Positions 1 to 8,420 are shown, counted from the stretch's first letter. The stretch: DNA of 64,000 bases from JBDZUZ01 sp040255445 (GCA_040255445.1 JBDZUZ010000003.1:1-64000), one strand, 5' to 3'. Notes: generated by a model from the sequence alone, not told the origin. Numbers and translations: made by a program.

Positions 1-1111
1 GCTTGAAGGCGCGGCTGCCGCTGGCGTTCATCCGCTCGCCGACGATCAGGATCGAGTTGTCCTGGCGGTATTCCTGCGGGGCGTAGAGGCTCGTGACCGA
101 GGCCCGCGGCCGCACGAGTTCATCCCGCCGGCGACGGTTGAGGAGTCCGTTGGACTCCAGCAGCCCGTGCAGCCGCGCGATGTGCTCCGGCGTCGTGCCG
201 CAGCAGCCGCCGACCGATGCGAGCCCATCGCGCTCGACATACGCCGCCATCGCATCCGCGAATGGCCCCGCCGCGAGCGGGTACTCGGTGCGTCCCTCGA
301 CCAAGACCGGCAGCCCGGCGTTTGGCAGGCACGACACGCCGCGGCCGCCGGCGATCTCCAGCCCCGGCATTGCGGGCCAGTGCTTGCCCAGCCAGTGCAG
401 GTGCTCGGCCATCTCCGTCGGGCCCGTGGCGCAATTCAGCCCGAGCGAGATGATCGGGTATTGGCTCAGCGCGTGCGCCGCCGCGGCGATCTCGGTGCCC
501 AGCAGCATGGTGCCGGTGGTCTCGATCGTGACCGAAACCATGATCGGGATGTCGAGCGGGGACTTGCCGCGGCTCTCGAGCGCGGCGAGCACGGCGTTGA
601 TGGCGCACTTGACCTGCAGCAGGTCTTGGCAGGTCTCGATGATGAAGGCATCGACGCCGCCATCGATCAGGCCCTGAGCCTGTTCCTTATAGCTGGCGTG
701 CATCGCCGCCCAGTCGGTGTTGCCCAGCGTGATCAGCCGTGTGCCGGGGCCCATCGAGCCGACGGCGAACCGCGGCTTGTCGTTCGTCGAGTGCTTCGCG
801 CACGCCGCCCGGGCGACCTCCGCCGCGGCCTTGTTGAGCTCGTAGGCCTGGTCGGCGATATCGAATTCGGCGAGGACGAGGCGGTTGGCGCCGAAGGAAT
901 CGGTCTCGACGGCGTCCGCCCCCGCGGCGAGGAAGGACTCGTGGATCTCCTGGATGACGTCCGGCCGCGTGCGCACGAGGATGTCCGTGCAGTTCTCGCA
1001 GCCGCAGTAGTCGGTGTGGAGGTCCAGGTCCTTCTGGTGGATGCTGGTGCCCATGGCGCCGTCGAAGAGGAGGACGCGGCGGGCGAGGGTATCGAGGAAG
1101 CGGCTGGGCAT
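1..1111 (-). CDS. metH: Methionine synthase (cobalamin-dependent), N-terminal part, cut by window edge
   Basis: The visible 370 residues are the homocysteine-binding module of cobalamin-dependent methionine synthase, which methylates homocysteine from methyl-tetrahydrofolate in the cytoplasm. The N-terminus reads LLFDGAMGTS, the family's opening motif. The zinc ligands are visible as the Cys of GLNCATGP and the pair in GGCCGTTPEH. The last residues (IVGERMNASGSRAFK) begin the pterin-binding domain. The pterin, cobalamin and activation domains lie beyond base 1. The ATG at 1111 was chosen because MPSRFLDTLARRVLLFDGAMG matches the family start. A stand-alone homocysteine methyltransferase is unlikely because the pterin-domain motif follows directly. 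No cobalamin or SAM riboswitch is seen in the short leader. Confidence 0.95.
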   Translation of the reverse strand, partial: MPSRFLDTLARRVLLFDGAMGTSIHQKDLDLHTDYCGCENCTDILVRTRPDVIQEIHESFLAAGADAVETDSFGANRLVLAEFDIADQAYELNKAAAEVARAACAKHSTNDKPRFAVGSMGPGTRLITLGNTDWAAMHASYKEQAQGLIDGGVDAFIIETCQDLLQVKCAINAVLAALESRGKSPLDIPIMVSVTIETTGTMLLGTEIAAAAHALSQYPIISLGLNCATGPTEMAEHLHWLGKHWPAMPGLEIAGGRGVSCLPNAGLPVLVEGRTEYPLAAGPFADAMAAYVERDGLASVGGCCGTTPEHIARLHGLLESNGLLNRRRRDELVRPRASVTSLYAPQEYRQDNSILIVGERMNASGSRAFK

Positions 1112-1169
1112 GCGTGCTTTATCCATTTATCCGGATGAACGGATGAAGTGTACCCCGTCCGGCGGGCCA

Positions 1170-1203
1170 AAAACGAACCAGCCCGGCTGGATGGCCGGGC
1201 TGG
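1170..1203 (-). terminator. Rho-independent terminator of rpmE
   Basis: A 10-bp perfect stem (CCAGCCCGGC at 1178-1187 pairing with 1194-1203) has a 6-base loop. On the minus strand it is followed by TTCGTTTTT. It lies 37 bp after the rpmE stop and before metH, so it should separate the two transcripts. Confidence 0.8.
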
Positions 1204-1239
1204 CTGGGAAATCTGGGCAACCCCGGAAGGTGGGGGGTG

Positions 1240-1464
1240 TTACTTCTTCTTGTTGGCGAAGTAGTTGCCGCCGTAGCGACGCTGGAACTTCTCGACGCGG
1301 CCGGCGGCGTCGACGAAGGTCTGCTTGCCGGTGAAGAAGGGGTGCGAGCCGGACCACACTTCGACGTGCATCTCGGGCACGGTGGCGCCGACGGTCATGA
1401 CCACCTGACCGTTGTGGTAGACCTTGCAGGAGGGGTAGTACTTGGGGTGGATCTCGTTCTTCAT
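1240..1464 (-). CDS. rpmE: 50S ribosomal protein L31, zinc-free type
   Basis: This 74-residue protein matches bacterial L31, a large-subunit protein at the subunit interface. The family signatures MKNEIHPKYYP near the N-terminus and SGSHPFFTGKQ near residues 38-48 are clear, followed by the basic tail. Classical zinc-binding L31 has two CxxC-like pairs. Here only one Cys (PSCKVYH) remains and the pair before HPFFTG is replaced by SGS, so this is a C-minus form that should not hold zinc. It is transcribed singly, with its own terminator, just upstream of metH on the same strand. Confidence 0.95.
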   Translation of the reverse strand: MKNEIHPKYYPSCKVYHNGQVVMTVGATVPEMHVEVWSGSHPFFTGKQTFVDAAGRVEKFQRRYGGNYFANKKK

Positions 1465-1728
1465 CGATCGCGTCCCGGCCCGTCGAGGGCGGTGGGGGGT
1501 GCGGGTGGTCAGTCATTTTCAAGACAGCCCGGCGGGAGCCGGGCGGAGAGGATAGGCGGGGGTCGGGCGGGACTCAAGGGGGTGTAGACGCGCCGCGGCG
1601 AGGGGCGGCGGGGGAGGAAAACCGCCGCGGGTGAGCGTTCGGGGCAGGAGTGGGGCGGCCGCTTGACCGATCAGAAAAGGACGATACGGTTCCGTCCCCC
1701 TGCGCGAGAGCGCTGGGGCACAACTTGA

Positions 1729-1800
1729 TCCCCGATAGCTCAATGGTAGAGCGAGCGGCTGTTAACCGCTAGGTTCCAGGTTCGAGTCCTGGTCGGGGAG
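1729..1800 (+). tRNA. tRNA-Asn (anticodon GTT)
   Basis: The 72-nt cloverleaf has acceptor TCCCCGA/TCGGGGA, D-arm GCTC/GAGC, anticodon stem AGCGG/CCGCT with loop CTGTTAA (anticodon GTT), and T-arm CCAGG-TTCGAGT-CCTGG, with discriminator G at 1800. The CCA end is not encoded. A partial copy of its 3' end occurs at 4666-4698, suggesting that this tRNA served as an integration site. Confidence 0.97.
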
Positions 1801-1807
1801 CTTCTGA

Positions 1808-1838
1808 CCGGCCCGCGAAAGCGGGTCGGTTTTGCTTT
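1808..1838 (+). terminator. Terminator of the tRNA-Asn transcript
   Basis: The stem CCGGCCCGC / GCGGGTCGG (one G-U pair) with a GAAA tetraloop is followed by TTTTGCTTT. It begins 8 bases after the tRNA. An 18-base stretch of it is repeated exactly at 4681-4698. Confidence 0.8.
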
Positions 1839-2083
1839 ACGGCCCGGCCGGTTTCCGGCGTCCGGGCGGGGTGGCGAAAACGACGGAGATTCCGGGGGCA
1901 AACGCGGGGCGGGGCTGGCCGCCGCGCTCTCGGTTTGGGTGGGAGCATCGGGTGGGCGACCGCGACCCCCAGGGTTCCCGTCGCCCTCTCGGCGAAACCT
2001 CTCAAACTCTCTGACTCTCTCGGTTAGCGCCCCCGCCGATTTGACGCGGGGTTGCGATCAGGGATGGGCGGCGATCGGAACGG

Positions 2084-3559
2084 TCACGAAGAAGCGCGGC
2101 GGCTTGGCCCGATATGCCCGAATACCGCCTTCAAGCCTGGAGGCTCGGAGGGAATCGAGGTAAGGGTGTTCACGTCGATCCATGCCTTACGGTGCCGCAC
2201 GAAACTCCCGTCGTCAGAGTAGCCGATTACGCTCTCCGAATCGCGGATCGGCGAGTGTGCGAGCAAGGCGTAGAGGAGCAGTGCGCGGTCCCTGTCGCTC
2301 CCCGTTGCAAAAAGCAGCGTCTCATCCGGCATGGCGATCCGGTCCCGGCTCCCGAAGATCGACCCGCGCCCGGCGATCGCGGCGACGATGGCGAACGCAT
2401 CGGACAGGTCCCTTACGCCTCGCCCCCGTTCCCGCGTTTGCGCCTCGCGCAGCGCGGCCCGGATGTACGCCTGCGGGTGATCCACATTCAGACTCCGGAA
2501 CGCGTACAGCGCGTATTCGTAGACGGAGCCGGGGTATTCCGCCGCCAGCGCCGCGACCTCGGACTGATACCCTGCCGCCGTTTCGTGCTCGGCGGGGTCC
2601 GGGATCGGATCGTGCGGGTCGACGAACTGGATGTGCTCAGGCGACGGGTGCTTCAGGGGGTTCGACACGAAGCCCCCGATCTGTCGGTACACCGCCGTCA
2701 CCTGTTCGCGCGGGATCTGGGAGGTGCGTGAAGTGCAGTGGCACATCCCCATCGCCGGGTTGTAGAAGAACGTCGTTTCCGTCCCGGACGCGACGACCTT
2801 GGCGAACTCCGACAGCTCCGACTGGTTGTTGATGCGCGTGCTGCTGAACCACTTCGTGTTGTTGAGCAAATGCCCATCGTCAATGTCGAGGTAGACGAAC
2901 ATGTGGGCTCGATTACCGGTGATGACTATCCGGTCGATCGGGAACCGCCCCCACACCGCCAGCGCCGCCGCCCACAGCATCCCCAGCCCGATGCACTTGC
3001 CCGATGCCTTGCCCTGCGGGTTCACACGCCGCATCGCGTTCATCACCTCAACCGTCTCGTTCTTGAGGCGGGGGAACAGCCCCAGCCTGTAGTACGGCTG
3101 GTTGACGATCTGGCCGAACTGTGACTCGGGGTTCTCCGCGAGGAGCTTTCTAAACGTCGCGTCGTACTCCGCCCGGATGTTCCGCACGAAGCCTGGCGGG
3201 AAGCGGTGTTCCTCTTCCGCGAAGTCCATCAGTCCCCAAACATCTCCCGCGGGCCGGCCCGGCATGATGGTGAACGTGTAGCGGTGGAAGAACCTCTGCA
3301 GGCTGTCAAGGCGGGACTTGGCGCTCAGAAGCGTGCCGTCCGGGGCGTGCGCCCGCTTCTCGCCCCGCCAAGCCCACAGGGTCGGGGACATCAGGTCGGC
3401 CAGCAGGAACGCGGGAACGAGCTTCTGCGCATCCGCGTCGATCTCCAACACGGTGAGGCTTATGGCGCTCGAGAGGTTCTCCAGCCGCTGGTTCAGATCG
3501 GGCGGACGTACCGCTGCTGACTCGTCCGCAGCGCCTGTTGTTTGCCGAGCGACGCTCAT
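2084..3559 (-). CDS. Transglutaminase-like hypothetical protein
   Basis: This is a 491-residue, apparently soluble protein with no signal peptide. The central region resembles the transglutaminase/cysteine-protease fold: GKCIGLGMLWAAAL with Cys189, then about 30 residues later HMFVYLDIDDGH with His219 and nearby Asp residues, in the usual Cys-His-Asp order. The remaining sequence matches no family I recognise. The assignment is an inference from these motifs, and activity is not shown. It is the only intact gene in the segment between tRNA-Asn and the partial tRNA-like repeat at 4.67 kb, so it may have arrived by transfer. Start: ATG at 3559. Confidence 0.6.
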   Translation of the reverse strand: MSVARQTTGAADESAAVRPPDLNQRLENLSSAISLTVLEIDADAQKLVPAFLLADLMSPTLWAWRGEKRAHAPDGTLLSAKSRLDSLQRFFHRYTFTIMPGRPAGDVWGLMDFAEEEHRFPPGFVRNIRAEYDATFRKLLAENPESQFGQIVNQPYYRLGLFPRLKNETVEVMNAMRRVNPQGKASGKCIGLGMLWAAALAVWGRFPIDRIVITGNRAHMFVYLDIDDGHLLNNTKWFSSTRINNQSELSEFAKVVASGTETTFFYNPAMGMCHCTSRTSQIPREQVTAVYRQIGGFVSNPLKHPSPEHIQFVDPHDPIPDPAEHETAAGYQSEVAALAAEYPGSVYEYALYAFRSLNVDHPQAYIRAALREAQTRERGRGVRDLSDAFAIVAAIAGRGSIFGSRDRIAMPDETLLFATGSDRDRALLLYALLAHSPIRDSESVIGYSDDGSFVRHRKAWIDVNTLTSIPSEPPGLKAVFGHIGPSRRASS

Positions 3560-3624
3560 TCAGATGATGATAGCGTTCGCTTGGGGACAGTTCCGATCGG
3601 CCCGTCCGCCACGATCGGAACCGT

Positions 3625-4272
3625 TTGCGTAGATGGTGGTTGACGCCCCGTTGGCGGGCGAGCACAACCCATCACCGCCGATCCCGCCCCGGGCTCGCAC
3701 ACGGACGCACGCATGCCCACCTATTCCCGAACGTGACGGTGACTACGGCACACGCCGAAGACCGCCCCGACCTCAAGCCGCTGATTGGTCAGTCGTTCCC
3801 TGTGGTCGCCTGGCTTTGGGCGCGTACCGTGCCGAGCCCCGATCCGTCGGCCGAAGGCGCCGAGGTGCCACTGGTGCGATCCTTCTCGCTGAGCGCGAAG
3901 GGAGATCGCCGCGCTTGGGTGCAGCCCAAGATCGACAAAACCAGGCATCAGTACACATTCGACGTAGGCGTCGGGACTCCACCCTCCGGATTCGACCCGA
4001 GCAAGGGCACGGTCAGCAAGAAGCGATTGAATGGCGGTCGCTGTCTCCTGACCGATGCACCGATGGATTTCCCGTACATTCGGCGGCAGGCAAAGGCCGG
4101 AAAGATGGGCACGCGCCTCATGGCGATGGCAATCGATGCGGGGAGAGGTCGCGGGTATTTGCCGCCAGTCGATGCCCAGGCCGAGGCGGCGCGACTGGCG
4201 AAGCCTGAATGGAGACCCGACTGCGAGTTTGGGTCGCGCCTGAAGTCCGGGATCGAGTCGCTGCCATCCTAA
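3625..4272 (+). pseudogene. Fragment of DUF1156 DNA methyltransferase
   Basis: From about residue 32 to 200 this frame matches the middle of large DUF1156 adenine-specific DNA methylases. Recognisable blocks are DRPDLKPLIGQ, VVAWLWARTVPSPDP, VGTPPSGFDPSKG, RCLLTDAPMDF-YIR, GKAGKMGTRLMAMA and GYLPPVDAQAEAARLAKPEW. Intact family members are many times longer and have a DUF1156 N-terminus and catalytic methylase motifs, all missing here. The first 30 residues look like random translation, so the true boundary is probably near 3715. DUF1156 methylases are often found in phage-defence or restriction-like loci. This appears to be a decayed remnant of one, in an island-like segment beside tRNA-Asn. 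Confidence 0.7.
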
Positions 4273-4807
4273 ATCGCGGGTGCCGCATCCCCGAAGAGGT
4301 GCTACATGATGGCCATTTGTTGGCCCTCTGGGCGGCCACGAAATGAGGCGAGGCGGGCGATCCTCTACTGAATGGGCGGCCTAGCCCCGCCCGGCGGCGC
4401 TGGCTTGGATCGCGACCTCCTACCGTTTCGTCCGCAGCTCGTCCAATCCGTAGCACTCCAAGTGGGCGCGGATACCCGACTGTGGGAATGTCTTCGTACT
4501 GAATGGTGGTCGCCGTGTCCAAAATGGCGGCGACCCATTTCTCTCGCGGCCGCGGCGACTCAGGAGATTCCCCACCCAACTACCGAATCTTGACCCTGTA
4601 AACCAGAGAACCACCGCCGCGAATCCCTCTGGCGGCCTGGATTCGGCGGTTTGAACCCGTTACGATCGGGGAGTTTGGTGCCGGCCCGCGAAAGCGGGCC
4701 GGTTGTCGTTTTGGGCGAGGATGCATTCAAATGATTCGCTGTGCGGGTCACGAGGTGACCACGAGTCTCTGAAGTGTGGCCGGGCATCAGGTGGAGGGGA
4801 CGCGACG
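4273..4807. other. Gene-free stretch, probable decayed island end
   Basis: No convincing coding frame was found on either strand. It begins where the DUF1156 fragment ends and contains the tRNA-Asn/terminator-like repeat (4666-4700). I looked for the downstream part of the methylase here and did not recognise any. Past 4700 it is the leader of the SRPBCC gene. Confidence 0.5.
4666..4700 (+). repeat. Partial copy of tRNA-Asn 3' end plus terminator hairpin
   Basis: TCGGGGAG (4666-4673) equals the last 8 bases of the tRNA-Asn gene. After 7 diverged bases, CCGGCCCGCGAAAGCGGG (4681-4698) equals the tRNA terminator arm at 1808-1825, in the same order, orientation and spacing. A degraded T-arm-like GGTTTGAACCC lies just upstream. 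It can still form a perfect hairpin. Either an attachment-site remnant bounding 1.8-4.7 kb or the relic of a duplicated tRNA. Confidence 0.55.
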
Positions 4808-5308
4808 ATGGCCGGGTTCCGCATCATCACCGAGATCGCCGCCCCGATCGAGGTCTGCTTTGACCTTGCGCGGGACATCGACTTTCACACGCGGTCGCTT
4901 GGGGACACGGGTGAGAAGGCGGTGGCGGGGCGGATGAGCGGGCTCATTGGGTTGGGCGAGTCGGTCACGTGGGAGGCGCGGCATCTGGGTGTGCGGCAGC
5001 GGTTCACGGCCGAGGTGACGGCGTTCGACCGGCCGGTGTACTTTCGGGATGTCATGACGCGCGGGGCGTTCCGGTCCTTTGCGCATGACCACTGGTTTGA
5101 GGCGCGCGGAGGGGTGACCGTCATGACGGATGACGTCGAGTTCCGATCGCCGCTCGGCCCGGTGGGTTGGCTCATTGATTTCTTGTTCCTGACCAGTTAC
5201 ATGCGGCGGTTGCTGGAGGGGCGGTGTGAGGCGATCAAGCGGGAGGCGGAAGGGGCTCGCCGCCGGCACTCCGGATCCGATACTGCACATCTACCAACGG
5301 CGACGTGA
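4808..5308 (+). CDS. SRPBCC-fold (START-like) protein
   Basis: This 166-residue protein opens with FRIITEIAAPIEVCFDLARD, the first strand and helix of the SRPBCC/START ligand-binding fold (like YndB/polyketide-cyclase-type proteins). It ends with the long C-terminal helix (LTSYMRRLLEGRCEAIKREAEG). Family members bind hydrophobic ligands in a helix-grip cavity. The ligand here cannot be told. The ATG at 4808 was chosen because a GGAGGGG-type ribosome site lies 9-15 bases upstream and the domain begins at once. Confidence 0.8.
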   Translation: MAGFRIITEIAAPIEVCFDLARDIDFHTRSLGDTGEKAVAGRMSGLIGLGESVTWEARHLGVRQRFTAEVTAFDRPVYFRDVMTRGAFRSFAHDHWFEARGGVTVMTDDVEFRSPLGPVGWLIDFLFLTSYMRRLLEGRCEAIKREAEGARRRHSGSDTAHLPTAT

Positions 5309-5390
5309 CGCTTATGTGAGTCGAAAATCACGATACCCTTTCGTGAGGGTGTCATGTGCGACACTTGGGCGCACATCGGAGTCTTATGAC

Positions 5391-5888
5391 GTGGATCTGA
5401 TTCGCGATGAGTGGCCGCGGAAAGCGCTTCGTCGAGCCGGATTGGATCCGGACGATGCGGAGTCGTTGCGCGGTGCGCTGGAGTCAGCGGAGCGGCCCGG
5501 GGCGGTTGATTGGATACTCAGCGGGTTCCGGTCTGAGCCTGATGTAGTCGTGCCGGCCTCTTGGGAGCCGGCGCTTCGCGGGCTTGTGTTCGCGGAGGGG
5601 CGGGGTGGGGCGGATCGGCAGACGGCTGCTCTTGCGTTGCTTGAAAGGATGCTCGGCCCTGGTGTTCTGCCCATCTGTCGCGCGGCGCTTGATGACCGGC
5701 GTTTCGTCTTCAAGCCGCCCGCGGTCCACGGTATCGCGCGGTACGGCGATGGGCGGATGTGCCGCGGATCGTGGCGTGGATCAGGCGCACCGTTGAGCGG
5801 CGCAAAGAGAGTTACGCGGGAGGCAACCCGATCGCCGAGGGCGCGGCGTTCGTCCGCCGCGTTGATGCCGGAGCCGCGGAGGTCTTGA
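5391..5888 (+). CDS. Hypothetical protein, 5' half of a likely frameshifted gene
   Basis: From the GTG at 5391 (CGGAG-like ribosome site about 10 bases upstream) this frame encodes a protein-like, mildly acidic sequence (LIRDEWPRKALRRAGLDPD...). After roughly codon 114 it turns into arginine/serine-rich low-quality sequence (MCRGSWRGSGAPLSG...). At exactly that point the next frame becomes protein-like and continues to 6298. The junction lies between about 5727 and 5757. I infer one original gene of about 300 codons with an indel, but two overlapping genes cannot be ruled out. No known family recognised. Confidence 0.55.
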   Translation: MDLIRDEWPRKALRRAGLDPDDAESLRGALESAERPGAVDWILSGFRSEPDVVVPASWEPALRGLVFAEGRGGADRQTAALALLERMLGPGVLPICRAALDDRRFVFKPPAVHGIARYGDGRMCRGSWRGSGAPLSGAKRVTREATRSPRARRSSAALMPEPRRS

Positions 5889-6298
5889 AGCGGTGGCTCA
5901 CGGTACGGTGGTACCGCGTGGGGCCGGACTTTCGCGATGTGGCGGCGGGGGGTGAGGGCGACATTGCCGGGTTTGTCCCCGCGTTTGCGCGGCTTCCGGC
6001 CACCGCGGCCCTGGCGGGAAAGGAAGATCGCGTCGGTGCGCTCGAGGCCCTCCTCGCACGCTTCTACCCGGTGTTGCAGGCCGTTCGAGTGTCGCGAGCA
6101 GCGGAGCCGGTTTCCCTGCATGCGCGGCTCGTGATCGCCGCGGATGCCGCCTCGGCTACGACGATGGTCCGCCGGCTCGACCGCGTGGATTGCCCGGTGC
6201 CCGTGCTGCAAATGCCGCGGGGCTGGCAGGATGATGCGCGGGCGGAGGCTGTCCTCCGGAAAGCCGCGGGTTCCCTGGCGGAGCGGCTCATGGTCTAA
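5759..6298 (+). CDS. Hypothetical protein, 3' half of a likely frameshifted gene
   Basis: This frame encodes 179 residues (VPRIVAWIRRTVERRKESY... to AGSLAERLMV), rich in Ala/Arg/Val with short helices and no membrane segment or motif I recognise. Its sense continues upstream of the nominal GTG as GYRAVRRWAD, matching the place where the preceding frame loses protein character. It is therefore best read as the C-terminal half of the gene starting at 5391. It ends 24 bases before the next gene. Confidence 0.5.
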   Translation: MPRIVAWIRRTVERRKESYAGGNPIAEGAAFVRRVDAGAAEVLKRWLTVRWYRVGPDFRDVAAGGEGDIAGFVPAFARLPATAALAGKEDRVGALEALLARFYPVLQAVRVSRAAEPVSLHARLVIAADAASATTMVRRLDRVDCPVPVLQMPRGWQDDARAEAVLRKAAGSLAERLMV

Positions 6299-6322
6299 GC
6301 ACGAATCGCTAGACTGCTCCCC

Positions 6323-7303
6323 ATGCCGGGCGAGGAGCGGTGGATCGGGGACTATCGGTCGGTGGGGCTGGTCGACTGGCCGCCGGAGTTGCGGCGCGGG
6401 CTGGTCGAGCGGCTGCGGCGGACGAACCGGAAGCTGCTTCTGTGGCTGGTGGCGCCTCCGGGGCTCTTGTTGGCCGGATGCGGCCTGGGGCTCGCCGCGG
6501 AGAGTTTGCGGTTGCCGGGGAGCTTCGCGATCCTGCTTGTGTTCGCGGGCGCGGCGGTGATTGCGCTCGGTGGCGCGATACTCCGTGGGAATGATCTGCT
6601 AAAGCTTCGCGGTCCACTGCGTCAGGTCCTGAGGTGCGAGCGGCCGGAGCGGTTCGAGCCGAGTCCGCATGTTCTGGAGGAGATCAGGGCATCCCGGGCG
6701 TTGGGTCGGGCGCTCCCGGACTGGAATCTGCCGACGCCGCTGCTCATCGACCCGGCGAGCTCGCGGCTGTTGCAGGCGGGGGAGGCGCCCGCGGCGGAGC
6801 TCAAGCTGATGCAGGTGCTCGTGACGGAAGGGGTGGGGGCCGCTGTTGACTATGGGGACCTGCCCGCGGCCGTAGCGTTGACGGAGGCGGAGCTGGAGGA
6901 ACTCGGCGCTTTCATCCGGCGCCACACGCGGCATTGGGCGTCGCTGTATCGGTGGTACACGTTTGTCTCCGTTGTTGCGGGGATCTGGATCTACCGCATC
7001 GCGTCCGGGCAGAAGCTGGCGGTGGTGACCTGGGGCTTCGCGATCGCCGGGATTCTGCTGTGGATCTGGATGACCCGTCAGGTGCTTGGCCCGCACCGCG
7101 TGCAGCGCAGGATCATCGGGTCGCTACGGCGGGATCGGGAAGCGGGGACAACAGAAGCCATCGCTGGCGCGACCGCGGTCGCAGATCTGCGGCGCGAAGG
7201 TCAGGCAATTGAGGGCGTGGTGACGCCCGGCATCGTGCGTAGGCTGGCATCTGGGCTGTGGTGGGAGGTGGATGGAACACCGGCGGTGTGGCGGCGGAGT
7301 TAG
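6323..7303 (+). CDS. Multi-spanning membrane protein of unknown function
   Basis: This is a 326-residue protein with two hydrophobic hairpins: residues about 39-60 and 65-85, then about 205-226 and 232-250. Between them lies a cytoplasmic or periplasmic domain of about 115 residues (LRCERPERFEPSPHVLEEIR...). The C-terminal 70 residues are soluble and basic. No enzymatic motif is visible. It follows the frameshifted gene by 24 bases and may share its transcript. Confidence 0.6.
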   Translation: MPGEERWIGDYRSVGLVDWPPELRRGLVERLRRTNRKLLLWLVAPPGLLLAGCGLGLAAESLRLPGSFAILLVFAGAAVIALGGAILRGNDLLKLRGPLRQVLRCERPERFEPSPHVLEEIRASRALGRALPDWNLPTPLLIDPASSRLLQAGEAPAAELKLMQVLVTEGVGAAVDYGDLPAAVALTEAELEELGAFIRRHTRHWASLYRWYTFVSVVAGIWIYRIASGQKLAVVTWGFAIAGILLWIWMTRQVLGPHRVQRRIIGSLRRDREAGTTEAIAGATAVADLRREGQAIEGVVTPGIVRRLASGLWWEVDGTPAVWRRS

Positions 7304-7706
7304 GCGATTGCGTGGCGATTGAGACGGTGTGCCGGCGGTCCGAACGCTCTATCCGTGCGATCGCGGCCTGATCGGAGCGGGCCTTGCTGTTCTTTCGCGT
7401 ACGCGATGACCGCGACCTTCCCTTGATGTAGCGGGCCCCGATGTATCGCGGGAGCCAACTCAACGGCAGGAGGGAGGGAAGCGGATCTCGCCGAGACGAG
7501 AAGGCTTGATGCGGGTGTGTCTGTCGATCTCGGTGGTGGGTCGGCTCCAGTGTCGGAACGGGTTCTTCCTCCTCAATTCACATCGAGCGGTTTTGTTTGG
7601 CGTGTGTCGGCCGCTGTTGCCGCGTCCTCTTCTGGCGGGGTTACCGCCTCCATCCCCGGCCGCGTGCGGTTGGGGGCACGCGAGAACCAGAAGAGGGAGC
7701 ACCGAC
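7304..7706. other. Intergenic leader of the PEP-CTERM gene
   Basis: No coding frame stands out. Open frames in this stretch give arginine/proline-rich translations. It ends in the ribosome site AAGAGGGAG (7691-7699) of the exported protein. No riboswitch or clear promoter could be assigned by eye. Confidence 0.4.
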
Positions 7707-8291
7707 ATGAACCTGCACAAGAATCACAACTACACCCTGGCGAGCCTTGTCCTGGGCGCTGCGGCGGCGAATGCCTCGGCTGGCCTCATCGGCGACACGG
7801 TCGCGATGTGGCACACGCCGCAGCTCACCGGTGAATCCAGCCTGCGAGGCTTTGCGGTGGTGGCCGATCCCGGGATCGAGTTCTCTACCGAGCTGAGTGG
7901 TGATGTGTTGTACACCCTCGATCTCGATGCCACCTCCATCCGTCTCGATACCGTGAACTACTGGTACAGCCCGTGGTTCAACAGCGGGCACGCGCCCAGT
8001 TCGATCGAGATCCGCGGGATGGACTTTGGTCCCGGCCTTTCGATCACCGGGCTGGATGTGACCTTTTCGCCTCGCATCCGGCAGAACGACTCCGCGCCGG
8101 GTGACCTGCCCGCGTTCAGCGCTGACAACATCGTGTTCAGCGGCGATACGGTCCGCATCAACTACGGCGGCTTCGAGTTCTTCGAGGGCTCGTGGATTCA
8201 GATCGACATGATCGTCACCCCGGCGCCCGCGGGCGTGGGTGTGCTGGCGGGGGCGGGGCTGCTGGCGTGCCGCCGGCGTCGCGCGTTGTGA
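7707..8291 (+). CDS. Exported protein with PEP-CTERM-like sorting signal
   Basis: This is a 194-residue secreted protein. The N-terminus (MNLHKNHNYTLASLVLGAAAANASAG) is a signal peptide with cleavage after ANASA. The middle is beta-rich and has alternating polar strands. The C-terminus is a tripartite sorting tail: TPAPAG, then a hydrophobic stretch (VGVLAGAGLLA), then CRRRRAL. In this bacterial group such tails are thought to send proteins to the envelope or outside after exosortase processing. The Cys just before the arginines is slightly unusual. ATG 7707 is chosen over upstream starts because it is preceded by AAGAGGGAG and begins the signal peptide. Confidence 0.8.
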   Translation: MNLHKNHNYTLASLVLGAAAANASAGLIGDTVAMWHTPQLTGESSLRGFAVVADPGIEFSTELSGDVLYTLDLDATSIRLDTVNYWYSPWFNSGHAPSSIEIRGMDFGPGLSITGLDVTFSPRIRQNDSAPGDLPAFSADNIVFSGDTVRINYGGFEFFEGSWIQIDMIVTPAPAGVGVLAGAGLLACRRRRAL

Positions 8292-8420
8292 AGGATGCGC
8301 CGTGTCCGGTCGCCGGACCAGCGGTCATGAGCAGACCGCCACGCCCTCGCTCGAGGGCTGGCGATCTCACCTCTGCCGGACCGCCGGCGCGGATACCGCA
8401 GCGATCGGTATGCTGCCCGC

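Noticed and set aside
1112..1239. Cobalamin or SAM riboswitch in front of metH
   Set aside because: The leader is short and mostly occupied by the rpmE terminator; no conserved riboswitch core could be found.
4640..4673. A possible second tRNA ending at 4673
   Set aside because: Only a T-arm-like stretch and the acceptor 3' strand can be found; no matching 5' acceptor, D-arm or anticodon arm, so it is recorded as a partial repeat.
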